Shown here: piece after piece, positions 1-10,684 of the stretch | Position numbering within the stretch: position 1 is the stretch's first letter | How the letters are laid out: each line of letters starts with the position of its first letter | NCBI GenBank assembly: GCA_008690995.1 | Contig: VRMN01000001.1 | Span: 2,480,001-2,544,000, forward strand | Direction: 5' to 3' | Length of the DNA: 64,000 nt | Source: Porphyridium purpureum | Taxonomy: Eukaryota; Rhodophyta; Bangiophyceae; Porphyridiales; Porphyridiaceae | Position numbers and translations under genes: made by a program | Notes under the pieces: model-generated | Database searches by the model: none | The model's input: the letters and a program-made list of their open reading frames with translations, nothing else | What the model was told of the DNA's origin: nothing

Positions 1-1
1 C

Positions 2-739
2 CCGGGCTGGTCGTCATCGCCGAACAATAGCGGGATCAAACCAATTGAGTATTATGGTGCTCCCCCGTTCTCTCCAATGGTTCCACCGCCGAGACTGCCA
101 TCCAAATTGGTTGCGCCTATGGAGCCGTGCCCGAGCTCTGCGACCAAGCCGGCGTCGTACTTTCAGCCGCTTCATCATGATGTGACTTCCGGCTTCGCTG
201 TCGCAGCCGCGACAGACACCGCGCCGCAGGCACTCCCTGGCGTCGACGTATTTTCGCGCATGGTGGCTCAGGCTGGGCGGGAACGGATGAACGCGGGTTT
301 AAATGCGGAAACCGGGGGAAATTATGCGATGCTTTCTACTGGTGTGCGAGTCTGGCAGCAGCAGCAAGCCCAAGGAGGAGAAAAAGGCCGTGTGGTTTTG
401 CTGGACCTAGACCTCAATCTGGATTTGCAGCCAGCTGAGACGCAGCTGCCGCCCCGGCAGCAGATGCAAAGTCTTGCACATAGGCAATATCCCGTCCATC
501 AGCAGATCTTGGGGGGTTCGACTGGCGGTGCCACACCGAGCGCGGCCGCACCAGCACTGAAGCATTTTGAAGTACTCCGCGCTCAGGGCGCAATGAACCC
601 GTCGGAGTTTGGTGCCCTGACCGGAAACGGAGGCCGCAGCCCACTCGAACCTTTTACCCCATTCCCAGACAGTACTAGAGGCGCATCGGACCCAAGTGGT
701 CTCATAAGATTTCACGGCGCGTCATCTCCACAGTTTTAG
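2..739 (+). CDS. 3' part of an unknown Gln/Pro-rich protein
   Basis: The frame is open from the window edge and ends with TAG, so the 5' end lies outside. About 245 residues are visible. They are low in complexity, rich in Pro, Gln, Ala and Ser, with no recognisable enzyme domain. A short run of alternating Leu and Asp (LDLDLNLDL) near nucleotide 400 resembles the LxLxL repression motif of plant transcriptional regulators, but such a short motif can arise by chance. Gln-rich stretches follow it. The composition fits a disordered tail of a nuclear regulatory protein. I do not recognise the family. Antisense frames over the same stretch look like shadows. Confidence 0.5.
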   Translation, partial: PGWSSSPNNSGIKPIEYYGAPPFSPMVPPPRLPSKLVAPMEPCPSSATKPASYFQPLHHDVTSGFAVAAATDTAPQALPGVDVFSRMVAQAGRERMNAGLNAETGGNYAMLSTGVRVWQQQQAQGGEKGRVVLLDLDLNLDLQPAETQLPPRQQMQSLAHRQYPVHQQILGGSTGGATPSAAAPALKHFEVLRAQGAMNPSEFGALTGNGGRSPLEPFTPFPDSTRGASDPSGLIRFHGASSPQF

Positions 740-1759
740 GCACGCGCGTGTGGATAAAAATTAGGTCAGCTGCTTATAAGTTCGGCGTAACTGCGCTGAA
801 AAGGAACGAGCCCCCGGGTCCCAATCCGACCGGTGTCACACGCCCGGAGCCTCCTCCTCCTCCTCCTCCTCTTTCTCCTCCGAGGGATCTTCTCTTCGAC
901 CCCGGCGTGGAAGAGTCGCGTGAGGGGGGTGCATCCTTTATTCGACTGGAGCATGCTCGGTCGGGGGTTTTGTTGGTCCGAATGTTCGATTCGCGGTGCT
1001 TCAGCCCCATCGCATGCATCGGAGTCGGCACAGGCGTTGATGCTGGACTCACGAGAGTTGCCGTAGAAGCGGGCTCCGTCAGGAACTTTCTGAAACCACA
1101 AACTTTGCACACTACCACAAGGGCTACGCTACGCGGAGCTCGCTGTTTCGGGACAACAACTCTCCTTCGCGCAGCGTTTTTCACGCGTTTACCCCCTCTC
1201 TGCCTGTGGCGTGTCGTGCTTCGTGTGTAGACGCGTATCGCATTCGGCGGTTGTGTTTGAAGCGCAAAACAGACCGTGCAAAACAGTTTGCGCACACCCG
1301 GTGCCAGAACCAATTTCGAATCGAACGGCGCCCCGGCCTCTGCCATCCTGCTCCGAAAAGTGGCGTCGGGCCCGTCACCGCCGGCAAGCCAAACGGGTCC
1401 GCCTCGATTCACGTCACGCGAGTATCCTCGTGCAGCCATGCGAATGCCCATGCTCACTCTCTGTGCTGCGAGCACGGCAGTCTCGCTGCCCTGTGGGTTA
1501 GGCGATCGTGTCGTTTTGGGATCGCTCAACGCTTCAGTCTGGTCCCAACCGCCAAGCAGCAGCTGCGCGCACTTTAGCGCGTGCTGCGCCGCGTCCAGTT
1601 CGGCACTTTTGACGCCTGTCTCCATTCTTTCCTCGCCACCTGCGCCGTCAGTCAGGGCGAAATTGAAACAACTCCTGTTCGGCGCGAGTAATCATTCGCC
1701 ACATCTCCAGGAAGGACGCTCGTGTGTCTTTGCTTGATGGATTGTCTTTGCCGAACGTA
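740..1759. other. Intergenic region upstream of AP-1 mu, no gene seen
   Basis: About 1 kb with short overlapping frames on both strands and nothing family-like. It holds a CTC/CCT-rich pyrimidine tract near 850-892. The nearest coding start downstream is the AP-1 mu ATG at 1760. Confidence 0.5.
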
Positions 1760-3034
1760 ATGGTGGCGTCTGCGGTATTCATTCTCGACTCGCGGGGCAA
1801 AGCCCTGATTTCGCGGAACTTCCGCGGGGACGTGCCGATGAACTGCGTGGGCGAGTTTCGGCGCGTGGCGATTGACGTGGCAGACGCGCACAGCGTCAAG
1901 CCACTGAATCGGATCGAGGAAAAGGGTTACACGTTTGTGCACATTCGGCAGGAGGACGTCTACTTGCTTGCTGTGACGCGGCGCAATGCAAATGCGGCAA
2001 CGCTGATCGCGTTCCTTTACAAGCTGGTCGAGGTGATGACTGTCTACTTCAAGCGGGTAAACGAGGAGGCGGTCAAAGATAACTTTGTGATTGTGTACGA
2101 GTTGCTAGACGAAATGATGGATTTTGGGTATCCGCAAGTGTCAGAGCCGCGCGTGCTCAAGGAGTATATCACACAAGAATCGCACATCAAGGACTATGCA
2201 CGACCGCCGCCGGCCGTGACCAACGCAGTGAGCTGGCGCTCGGAAGGCATCAAACATGCGCGAAACGAAATCTTTCTGGACGTCATTGAGAAGCTCAATA
2301 TTTTGATTTCAGGGTCAGGAAATGTTCTACGCTCCGAGGTGCACGGCTCGATGCGGGTCAAGTCGTACCTGAGCGGGATGCCAACGTGCAAGCTTGGGCT
2401 CAACGACAAACTGCAGTTTGACTCGACAGGCATGCGCGCCTCGCACGCCGTCGAGCTGGAGGATATCAAATTTCACCAGTGCGTGCGACTGAACGAATTT
2501 GAACAGACCAAGAATATCCTTTTCATTCCACCGGACGGCGAGTTTGAGCTCATGAGCTACCGCCTGAACACGCAGGTGCGCCCTATCATCTGGGTTGACG
2601 CCGTGATCGAACAGCGTGTGAGCCGCGTCGACTACCTGGTTAAGGCGCGCACGCAAATCCCACCGGGAACGGTGGCGCGCGATGTCAAGATCATCGTGCC
2701 CGTACTGCCGGACGTGTCCAGTCCCGAATTCCGCAACAAGTCTGGCCGCGTCAAGTACAATGCGGCTAACGATACGCTGGAGTGGCACATCCGCAAATTC
2801 AAGGCAGACACCGAACTGGACATGCGCGGCTGGTTCTGCCTGCCGTCTGTCGGCGAGGATGCGCAGCGCGACGCCTCCACTCGTCGACCCATCCAGGTCC
2901 AATTCGAGGTACCATACTACGCTATCTCAGGCACCCAGGTGCGCTACCTCAAAATCACAAACATCGACTATCCCGCGTTGCCTTGGGTCCGCTATGTCAC
3001 GCAGGCGGGCGACTACACTATTCGGCTAGTATAG
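1760..3034 (+). CDS. AP1M: AP-1 clathrin adaptor complex subunit mu
   Basis: Medium (mu) chain of the AP-1 adaptor. It recognises tyrosine-based sorting signals and helps form clathrin coats at the trans-Golgi network and endosomes. The 424-residue product has the family length and layout: an N-terminal longin-like domain (about 1-140, opening MVASAVFILDSRGK) and a C-terminal mu homology domain (about 165-424) with well-conserved blocks such as SWRSEGI and the closing WVRYVTQAGDY. The frame is open upstream from a GTG at 1724, but the ATG at 1760 gives the exact N-terminus expected for AP-1 mu, so I start there. No intron is needed. AP-1 mu fits better than AP-2 or AP-4 because of the ISRNFRGDV block and the overall length. 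Confidence 0.93.
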   Translation: MVASAVFILDSRGKALISRNFRGDVPMNCVGEFRRVAIDVADAHSVKPLNRIEEKGYTFVHIRQEDVYLLAVTRRNANAATLIAFLYKLVEVMTVYFKRVNEEAVKDNFVIVYELLDEMMDFGYPQVSEPRVLKEYITQESHIKDYARPPPAVTNAVSWRSEGIKHARNEIFLDVIEKLNILISGSGNVLRSEVHGSMRVKSYLSGMPTCKLGLNDKLQFDSTGMRASHAVELEDIKFHQCVRLNEFEQTKNILFIPPDGEFELMSYRLNTQVRPIIWVDAVIEQRVSRVDYLVKARTQIPPGTVARDVKIIVPVLPDVSSPEFRNKSGRVKYNAANDTLEWHIRKFKADTELDMRGWFCLPSVGEDAQRDASTRRPIQVQFEVPYYAISGTQVRYLKITNIDYPALPWVRYVTQAGDYTIRLV

Positions 3035-4574
3035 TTGAGTCAAGAGCTTTACGCAAAGTGTACTTCAATACAAAAGTATGCGAGCTCATTTTCTCGTCGT
3101 CTTGGTCCACAAACAAACCTTTTGTCGTGTCGCACGAAAACAAAAGCTTCAAAACAGTGTTCAAGTGCCGCATGAATGCAAAGACTGGCAAAGCAAGCGA
3201 GCTAGACCGGAAACAATGGAAGCTCATTGTACGCGGGTATCTCAACCTGCGAGCAAAGCTGGAGAACCAGTTGTGGAGCGCGTCCGTGAGTACGTCAAGT
3301 TGGCACCCACAGCACACGAAGGCCTCGCGGACGAAAATTTCGAAGGGGGTGGTTTCACCACCGCAGTATTTGCGACAGCATCCTTGGGAATTCAGAGCTT
3401 AGCTCTCCACTTGAGTGCGCGAATCGTTGGCCCTAAATGCGTCAAGTTGGCTCTGAGATCGCTTCGTCTCGTCACTTCGTGCTCGCCATGATTTGGACAG
3501 ATCCGAGTGTGAATCCATCGCATCGATGTCCTTCCGCGCCTGCTCTGTCGGTGTGTGTAATCTCGGATTGCATGTCGAGCCTCGCATCAGAAGTGCAGGA
3601 GAAATGCTTTCTCTTTCCTCGGAGCTCACTGCTCAAGACGCGCTTCTTTTGTTTTATTCGCTCTGGAAAGCTGCCTCTTTTTATACAATTTCAGATCTGT
3701 CTTTCCGCATCCCTTCCCAGACGGATGCGTGTAACATCTGCCGCGTCAAAAACGCACGGTGCCAAGTGTAGCTCAGGCCTGCTACACTCGCAGTCAGGCG
3801 AGTCGACTTCAACAGGGAACGGGTCCGCGGCTTGAGCTCCAAACATGGCTCAATAGTCCTGACGGGCATACTGAAACATGAGACAATTTACTTCCAAAGT
3901 GTGCCGCATGCGAATGATGGATCATGCCGCAAGACGTCTCTGACGAAGCACAAAAGCCGCGAGCGACAGATCTACTTGAACCCTGCGTTGCGCTTTTCTG
4001 CCCCGAAGGAAGTGAAGGCAAGCAGTCAAAAAAGGCCTGCCCTGAAGCCGGCCATATTATCTCGCGTGTTCAGGCATCAAGGTGCATATTCAAGCACGAA
4101 ACTTAAGTCTCTTCTGGATCGGACCTTCCTCTCTTGCAGTCTTACTCGTAGATGCATCGGTTGCACAAATCGCGCCCTTGTTCGCAGTCGCACACAGTGC
4201 ATTGCTCGAAAACGGGCGGACACGTCTTTCTCAAGAAAATTCTAAAACTTTAAAGCCTCCTTCGTGCTTTGAATTTCAAGACATGTATCAATTGTAACTT
4301 TTCGTCTTCAGGTGTCGCCTTCAAGGCAATTACCCGTCTGCATGACCCAGACTTTACAAAGGGAGTGCCCTACTTGTACTTTCGCTCTGCAGCTTACGCA
4401 CCACTCCTTAGGCCGCAGTCCGGTGGGACGAGCTACATAGGTCATATGAAGGAAGAGAATGCAGCTTCAACACAACCTCGGCCTAATCATGCGCAAGATC
4501 AAAGCAACCGGTACAGCAAATGCATCTGCAGTTTTGCTGTTCTTACGGCCCAAAAGCCTTCTTTCGTTTCCGTG
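3035..4574. other. Convergent intergenic region, no gene seen
   Basis: About 1.5 kb between two convergent genes. Several frames of 60-140 codons exist on both strands, but none has a coherent domain or a recognisable family. The stretch is more AT-rich than the flanking genes. It probably holds 3' untranslated regions; a small spliced gene or non-coding RNA cannot be excluded by eye. Confidence 0.4.
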
Positions 4575-7076
4575 CTATTGAGGCGTAATTGGATGGCGCC
4601 CAATCTCATATTCACGATACAGGTCTGCAAAAAAGTTCACCGCGTACAGAGCCCCGGCCATGCTTACATGTCGATCGTCTTGCATGAGGGATACACCATC
4701 AACGCTCCACTTGAAGAGGTTCTCATTCGAGCCTGGCCGCACCCGAAAAACGTCTGCAAGATCCACGAACGGCAAGCCCAATACGTTCTCCACGTACCAG
4801 CGCGAATTCACATAATCCTCGTAACAATCCGTACCTGCATTTTCTATACAGTCTTCCTTTGGCGGTGCAAGACTCGGCAAACACTTGCCCACCTTCTTCT
4901 GCGGCAAAATTCCAATGAAGACCGCACGCAGACCGCGACTCTTGATATAATCTGCTTCTTCCTTGAACACCATGGATTTCGGATTACTCGCCATGTATTT
5001 CGGCCACAGAATCGTCTTAAAGCTTAAGAGGACCACGCTCCCTGCTGGAAGCGCGTCGATCGCCTTGCGTGCCGCGAATCCAGCGAGCTGACACGCCTGC
5101 TTTTCAATAGAACCTGACGGATTGTACCTCTCCGGAGTCATGTCTGCCCATCTCTTCTTGAATTCCAGCCAACATGCCACATTATTTATGGACCAGATCG
5201 ACGTTCCGAGATCCTTCCCAACAAAAGAAAGTACCGGCATCAGCGATCCTACTTCGCTGTCCCCGATAATCAAAGCGCTCGGGACCTTACTTGGGTCGCC
5301 CAGCACGCATGGATACATCCCTCCCAGCGCAACTTCCGACGCTTTGCCACCCTTCTTCTCGCACCACCAGAAGTGGCGCACGCCATAAGTCCTCACCAAA
5401 TCCCAAGCCACAGCCATGGTCATTCCTTCGTTAGGAGTCAACTGGCGCTTCAGCGGCAGCGGCGCAGCGCGTTCAATGTGCTCGATCACGGTCCTCCAAT
5501 CGGCGACTTCACGCGATGCGATGGACGCGTTCCGCCAGCGGGCGGGCGGGAATTTTTCAGTCAGCTGACCATTCGGCCAGCGCTCTAGTGCCATCCGCGA
5601 CACATTCACCATGGCGCGCGGAAAGTAGACCTTATGTCCGTCCTTCCATTTCGGCTCATAGATCAACTCGTACAGCGGACTATGCGAGCCAATCTGTTCA
5701 GGCTCCTGCATCAGCAGATCACTGCTGCTTGTGCTCGTTTTCGGTATCAGATTAAGCACGCCCAGAGCGCCATTCATAAAGAGAGTGTATAGTACTGTGC
5801 CCAGCGCGCCGACCACAACGAGCCCCATGCTCATCCAATACTTCGAAGGCACACTATCACGGATCCGTAGGCGCTTTTCGACCACAAAATACTGTGCCAT
5901 GCCCACCACTACCGTTAGCAAGACCATCAGCGACCAGTGGTCCAACCAGCCGTGCGCAAAGGGTATGGTGTTGGCCACAAAGCCCAGAAACACACGGACG
6001 GGCCAGTGCACAAGATACATCGTGTACGAAACACGCCCGACATACGTCATCGCGCTGTTCGACAGCACAAGACGGGCCACACTCGACCGCGGAAACAGGA
6101 TCAGAAGCATCGTACCGAGCAGCGTGGGTAACGCTTTCATGCCCGACGGGAGGCTGCCGAGAAGGCCAGACCATCCGCCCTCATCGCCAAGACGCTCCCG
6201 CCCGAGGTAGAAGAAGGACGCCACACACGTGGTCAGGCCGACGACGCCTGCGGCCTCCACTGCTACGCCTTCATGCTCCTGGAAATGCTCCGAGAGCCCG
6301 AGCAGAGCAGCGCCCACAGAAAACTGGTACACACGCGAAGGCAGCAGGAAGAACGCACCTGAAGGATCGTTTTGCTCCCAATACCAAGTCAAAACGAAGC
6401 TCACCGCAGCAAGCAGCCCAAATGTCGCACCCCATGCCACTCGTCGTCCGTTGCCCAGCATGCGCGCGAGCAGCAGCAGCAGCCCCGGCCACAGTAAGTA
6501 GAACTGCTCCTCCACTGAAAGTGACCACGTGTGCAGTAGCGGCTTTAACTCGGCGCCACTGTCCCAATACCCGGCCTCAAAGTAGAACAGTACATTCGAC
6601 ACGGACACCATACTGGCCATCACGGATCGCAACGCCTGCTCCAGGAGGCTGCCAGAATACAGGCACAGTGCAGCCACCAGCACACACAGTGTGGTACACA
6701 GCGAGCTCGGGTACAGCCGCCAGAAGCGCTTGCGGTAAAACGCGGGCAGCGAGAAGATGCCTTTCACCACATCGTCAAGAATATTTCGCGTGACCAGAAA
6801 GCCAGACAAGAGAAAAAACATATCCACACCAATGAATCCCCCTGATCCGAAACCGTCCGTCCCAAAATGAAACATGAGGACGCCACCGAGTGCGAGTGCG
6901 CGCAGGCCATCCAGGTGCGTCAAGTAGCTCGGGTGCGGAGCCGCGCGCTCTGTTGGAAGCGACTTTCCCAATCCGAGCTCGGCATCCTGCTTGCACTGCT
7001 TGAATCCGAGAAACGCAGGCGCGTGCCCGCCATCCTCGATGCTGAATGTCGACTCGACGTCTGACTTTATCGTCAT
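4575..7076 (-). CDS. Membrane acyltransferase 3 (OafA/YrhL type) with C-terminal SGNH domain
   Basis: Two-part protein of 833 residues, typical of bacterial enzymes that O-acetylate cell-surface polysaccharides. The N-terminal part is an acyltransferase-3 membrane domain with about ten hydrophobic segments (about 50-450). It carries THLDGLRALA, a downstream His (H70), the FFLLSGFLVT block and LLHTWSLSVEEQFYLLWP. A C-terminal SGNH hydrolase-like domain (about 560-833) follows, with IGDSE (Ser near 607) and DDRH (about 800-803) as likely catalytic Ser and Asp/His. The ATG at 7076 opens a hydrophilic N-terminus. In this host a plausible substrate is an extracellular or Golgi glycan, for example the sulphated mucilage of red microalgae; that is inference. 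The domain order is common in bacteria and uncommon in eukaryotes, so transfer from bacteria is possible. Confidence 0.88.
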   Translation of the reverse strand: MTIKSDVESTFSIEDGGHAPAFLGFKQCKQDAELGLGKSLPTERAAPHPSYLTHLDGLRALALGGVLMFHFGTDGFGSGGFIGVDMFFLLSGFLVTRNILDDVVKGIFSLPAFYRKRFWRLYPSSLCTTLCVLVAALCLYSGSLLEQALRSVMASMVSVSNVLFYFEAGYWDSGAELKPLLHTWSLSVEEQFYLLWPGLLLLLARMLGNGRRVAWGATFGLLAAVSFVLTWYWEQNDPSGAFFLLPSRVYQFSVGAALLGLSEHFQEHEGVAVEAAGVVGLTTCVASFFYLGRERLGDEGGWSGLLGSLPSGMKALPTLLGTMLLILFPRSSVARLVLSNSAMTYVGRVSYTMYLVHWPVRVFLGFVANTIPFAHGWLDHWSLMVLLTVVVGMAQYFVVEKRLRIRDSVPSKYWMSMGLVVVGALGTVLYTLFMNGALGVLNLIPKTSTSSSDLLMQEPEQIGSHSPLYELIYEPKWKDGHKVYFPRAMVNVSRMALERWPNGQLTEKFPPARWRNASIASREVADWRTVIEHIERAAPLPLKRQLTPNEGMTMAVAWDLVRTYGVRHFWWCEKKGGKASEVALGGMYPCVLGDPSKVPSALIIGDSEVGSLMPVLSFVGKDLGTSIWSINNVACWLEFKKRWADMTPERYNPSGSIEKQACQLAGFAARKAIDALPAGSVVLLSFKTILWPKYMASNPKSMVFKEEADYIKSRGLRAVFIGILPQKKVGKCLPSLAPPKEDCIENAGTDCYEDYVNSRWYVENVLGLPFVDLADVFRVRPGSNENLFKWSVDGVSLMQDDRHVSMAGALYAVNFFADLYREYEIGRHPITPQ

Positions 7077-8728
7077 GTTCTCTCACACCGGATACAGAAT
7101 CACACTCTTACCCACACGGATCCATGGTGGCCCCGCCAGACGACATCCGGCCTTCAAGTACCCGAACCCCCACACATGCAGTTCTGGTCATCAACCAGGG
7201 GCTCGCGCACGTCCGTTCCACACATTCGGATTGTATATGAAAATTGCGTCACCGACAATGCGTCTTGCGGAATGCGTCTGTCAGTTTGTGCGCGACCGCG
7301 TGACGCTGATTTGCACGTCACCACGTAGAGGACACGCACCGCGTCGCGTCATAGGAACCCCTCGATACACCCTTGTAAACGGACTGTACATACGTTGACA
7401 TCCATGTGGAATAAGCCATTCTCGGCGCGCCGGCGTCTACCGTGAAGCGCGGGCTGATGCGCTCGGCCATTGTCCCACACGCCTCGCTCGTGCACTTGTC
7501 GGCTGCCAGCTTCCTATCGAGCGGCGGCTGCGGGCAGGCCGGGGTGCGAACGCGCGCATGAGCCGCAAACGGAAACAATTTCTCTCCCGCTGAGGAAATC
7601 GAACTGCCGGTAAGGCTTGTTCTTGCTTTCTCTGGAATTTGCCAAACTCGAAGTCCGACCAGAGCGGAAACATCGTCGACGAATCGCCGTCCCCTGACCG
7701 CGCTTCCTCAAAAATGGTCGGACCCTGCGCCGAACGCACCGCCGCCCTTGCATGCTGAGCCGAGGCAAAGAAAGAGTGAGGGCGTACGATCGATGAGTTT
7801 CCACCGGTACGTCATAGCAGATGTCAAATACGCTGGTTATCAAACCCTCCGCTCCCCCTGGCTTTGCCGATGCCACCAGCATCTTACACTGACGGAGGTG
7901 CGGTACACACAGCCGCCTTGCCGGAAACTTGTGGCCCCGGGCCTTCACGACTGAGTCCTATCTCTGCATTCAATGTAGCACGACGGCAATCTTCCGATCG
8001 GCCGGGTCATTTCAGAGCCTGCTCGAGTCGCGAGGTACCTGTCGCGAGCTTGGTGTGTGTCGGCGTCGCCGTGACTGCCTTGTTCGCCAAGTCCCTGAGA
8101 CTGCGGATTCTACCGCGGCAGGTCGCTGCCTAAGGCAGACTTTGTGTACGGTGCTCCCAGTCAAGCACTCTTGCGCACAGGAGGTGTGCAAGGCGACTGA
8201 CTCGGCATCTCTCCCGGTGGCTCAACTCTGCAGCGAAGGCCTTCCACCGACCCGCGAATATCGCATGTTTATCTTGACGCGGTTTTTCTACTAATTCACG
8301 AATTCAGATAGCCAGGCATCAGAGCTAGCGCGCTGCTTTACGGCATGCAAAAAATGATGCGCTGACAACGCCCCAACCACCACGGTGCAGATGCTTGTAT
8401 GTACAGACACGTCCTGAGTCCATCGGAGAAAAAACACTCGACGTTGGCGCGTTATCTTGGTGCTCACGCGGGTCCCGATTTTCCTTTCCCTTGCCCGCTT
8501 TGATTTGAAGCGAGAACGCAAGTATTCTAATACAAAGCGGACCCATGAATGCGCAATTGCATTGACATCCTGGAGAGGTACAGCTTTGAGTTTGGTGCGG
8601 ATGGCGTGCCGTGTTTGTTCCAGCACGAGCTGGAGGAGAGTGACATGGTGGGTTGATAAGAGAGAGAGAGAGAGAGAGGGATTAGGTGTAGGGTGTATTG
8701 TGTAGGGTGTAGGGTGCAACGTGTGTCG
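7077..8728. other. Divergent intergenic region, no gene recognised
   Basis: About 1.65 kb between the divergent acyltransferase and mTERF genes. Frames of 60-145 codons occur on both strands without recognisable domains. Near its right end lies a GA microsatellite (about 8659-8678) followed by repeated TGTAGGGTG units up to 8716, just before the mTERF start. Confidence 0.4.
8659..8716 (+). repeat. GA microsatellite plus GTGTAGGGTGTA repeats before mTERF
   Basis: A perfect AG/GA run of about 20 bases is followed by three or four copies of a TGTAGGGTG unit ending 12 bases before the mTERF ATG. The position suggests a promoter or 5' leader element. The unit resembles the GGGTGTACAGTG element seen before other genes here. 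Confidence 0.6.
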
Positions 8729-10468
8729 ATGTGGCAAGCCGACATGGATCGGCAGAACGGCATGGCGTTTGTAAGCGCGGCGGTGTGCGCGCGTGGAGTG
8801 CGTGCGCACAAGAAGCGGGATGGGTGGCACGGCTTACCGGACACGCACGGCTTGACGCGTGGCGGCTGCGCGCAGTCGCGCGTGACTCGTGCCACCAGCC
8901 GCCGGCTCGTTGTGATGGGGGGCGTCGAGGTCGACCGGAAGGAGCCAGTCGCGCTTGCCGCAGCGGCCGCGCTCATTCGCGACGTCAAATTTTCCAGGCG
9001 CGCGACCGCGGTGATTGCGGCTCCTCCGGGCTCCGGCGGCAAGCCGACGAAGAAAAGGCGCACACGGCGAGGAGGCAAAAGGGCGCAGCGTTCCAAGCAG
9101 GCCTCGGCGCAGCGAGCACCTGCAGAGGGGGTGAAGGACGAACAGCCGAGAGCCAACTCGTACGTCTCCGCGGGCGCCCCGGGCGTCGGAGAAGGGAGCG
9201 GTCTGGACAGTGCTGTTCGGGCGACGCCAAGCGTCAGTGCCGCGCAGAGGCTCGTTAGCTCTGCATCCATGATGTATCGAAGACCAGACGGAAGCAGTGC
9301 AGTGAAGAATGAGCCGGGGCAACTGGTTCGTCTCCTCGAATTCCTCCGCGGGTTAGGCTTATCCATTGAAGATTGCGGACGCCTCGTGAAGCGCCGTCCA
9401 GAGCTTTTGCGGCTGTCCATTCCGCGCACCACCGAACCGTATCTCGAGTATCTCCGACGCGAGCCTCTCTCCATGAATCAAGACCAAGTTCGGCTCACAA
9501 TCCGGCACGCGCCACAGATCTTCTCAAAGCGTTTGCGAGACTTTCGGCCTCGCATGGAGTTCTTACGAAATCAACTGATGGTGGAGCCGGCTGAACTAGC
9601 CGCCGGGATGAGCAAGTCACCGCACGTGCTTTGGATGGACCTTGTGACGGCGCGAAGCGCCTTGGAATGGCTCGAGGCGTTCATGTCGCCCGAAGAAGCC
9701 GTGCAAGTCGCTCGGGCGAACCTTTCGGTGCTACTAAGCGGGCCAGAAGCCATGCAGAAGAAAGTGGAGTGGCTAGAGGAACAAGTAGGTGGCTTGAGTA
9801 AGGATGAACTGCGTGCTATTGTGATCGCATTCCCTCTGCTATTTATGTACAGGGCTGAACAGTCTATGCAGCGCCGTATTGATTTTCTTCGCAAGAACTT
9901 GCGCCTTCCTTTAGCTTGCGTGTCGACAATAATTAAGAGCGCGCCACAGACGCTTGAGCTTGGTGTTGCTAGCGACCTGGCTGTCACTGCAAAATTACTG
10001 CGGGAAGAGAGCGGCATTGTTCACTCCGATAACGAATTCACAAGCATTTTACAAGCAGCGCCAAAAGTGTTTGTTACTGACATTTCGCAGCGGATTACGT
10101 GCTTGCGAGAAACATGTGGTCTCGATCAGGATGAAATTCGGGCCGTGGTGCTTGCATTTCCGCCGACATTACTTTTGTCAGTCGACAGGAGCCTGATTCC
10201 CAAGTGGAATGTGTTGACCAAAACGCTTGGTATGTCAAAGGATGCTCTCCAAGAGATTCCAGCTTTCTTTAGCGTGAGTTTGGAGCGCGTCCTGCTGCCT
10301 CGCTTTGGCTTTCTCACGTCAAAAAACCTCCCCACCCCGTCCCTTGCGGTGCTCATCTCAGGGTCAGATGAAGAGTTTTGCCGAAACGTTGCGCATGCCG
10401 AATTGGCAGAGTTTACGGCGTTTTGTGACGAAGGTTCATGGCTGTTGATGTACGGGGCCATACTATAG
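8729..10468 (+). CDS. mTERF-domain organelle nucleic-acid-binding protein
   Basis: Member of the mitochondrial transcription termination factor family, which binds organellar DNA or RNA and affects transcription, splicing or translation in mitochondria and plastids. The 579-residue product has an Arg/Ala/Ser-rich N-terminal third without a clear fold, consistent with a targeting peptide plus linker. From about residue 200 onward come tandem mTERF helical repeats of 30-40 residues, recognisable by recurring patterns such as LVKRRPELL, IRHAPQIF and VLAFPPTLL, with a Pro at the start of each third helix. The frame is open upstream to a GTG, but the first ATG is at 8729. The target organelle cannot be decided. 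The convergent neighbour is the tandem RidA gene, about 216 bases away. Confidence 0.85.
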   Translation: MWQADMDRQNGMAFVSAAVCARGVRAHKKRDGWHGLPDTHGLTRGGCAQSRVTRATSRRLVVMGGVEVDRKEPVALAAAAALIRDVKFSRRATAVIAAPPGSGGKPTKKRRTRRGGKRAQRSKQASAQRAPAEGVKDEQPRANSYVSAGAPGVGEGSGLDSAVRATPSVSAAQRLVSSASMMYRRPDGSSAVKNEPGQLVRLLEFLRGLGLSIEDCGRLVKRRPELLRLSIPRTTEPYLEYLRREPLSMNQDQVRLTIRHAPQIFSKRLRDFRPRMEFLRNQLMVEPAELAAGMSKSPHVLWMDLVTARSALEWLEAFMSPEEAVQVARANLSVLLSGPEAMQKKVEWLEEQVGGLSKDELRAIVIAFPLLFMYRAEQSMQRRIDFLRKNLRLPLACVSTIIKSAPQTLELGVASDLAVTAKLLREESGIVHSDNEFTSILQAAPKVFVTDISQRITCLRETCGLDQDEIRAVVLAFPPTLLLSVDRSLIPKWNVLTKTLGMSKDALQEIPAFFSVSLERVLLPRFGFLTSKNLPTPSLAVLISGSDEEFCRNVAHAELAEFTAFCDEGSWLLMYGAIL

Positions 10469-10684
10469 ATGGTCGCGCAATCCATTGCCTCGTAGACTCG
10501 GATCGCGCCATCGGGCTCAACTAGGGCAAGTTTTCTTGTGATCAATAGTAAACAGAACGAACGTTGCAGGAGGACGCCGTGACTTCCTTTTTTTTATCAG
10601 CTGGATACGCAACGAGTGAGCGATCTTGGATTCAAAGCGGGTTTGTGTACGACAGCATGAAGTTCGCAGCTTTGCTGACCTGCC

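Noticed and set aside
4269-5027. Plus-strand frame of 252 codons
   Set aside because: Largely antisense to the 3' end of the acyltransferase gene; no recognisable domain.
7514-7948. Minus-strand frame of 144 codons
   Set aside because: No family resemblance and a competing 100-codon frame in another phase.
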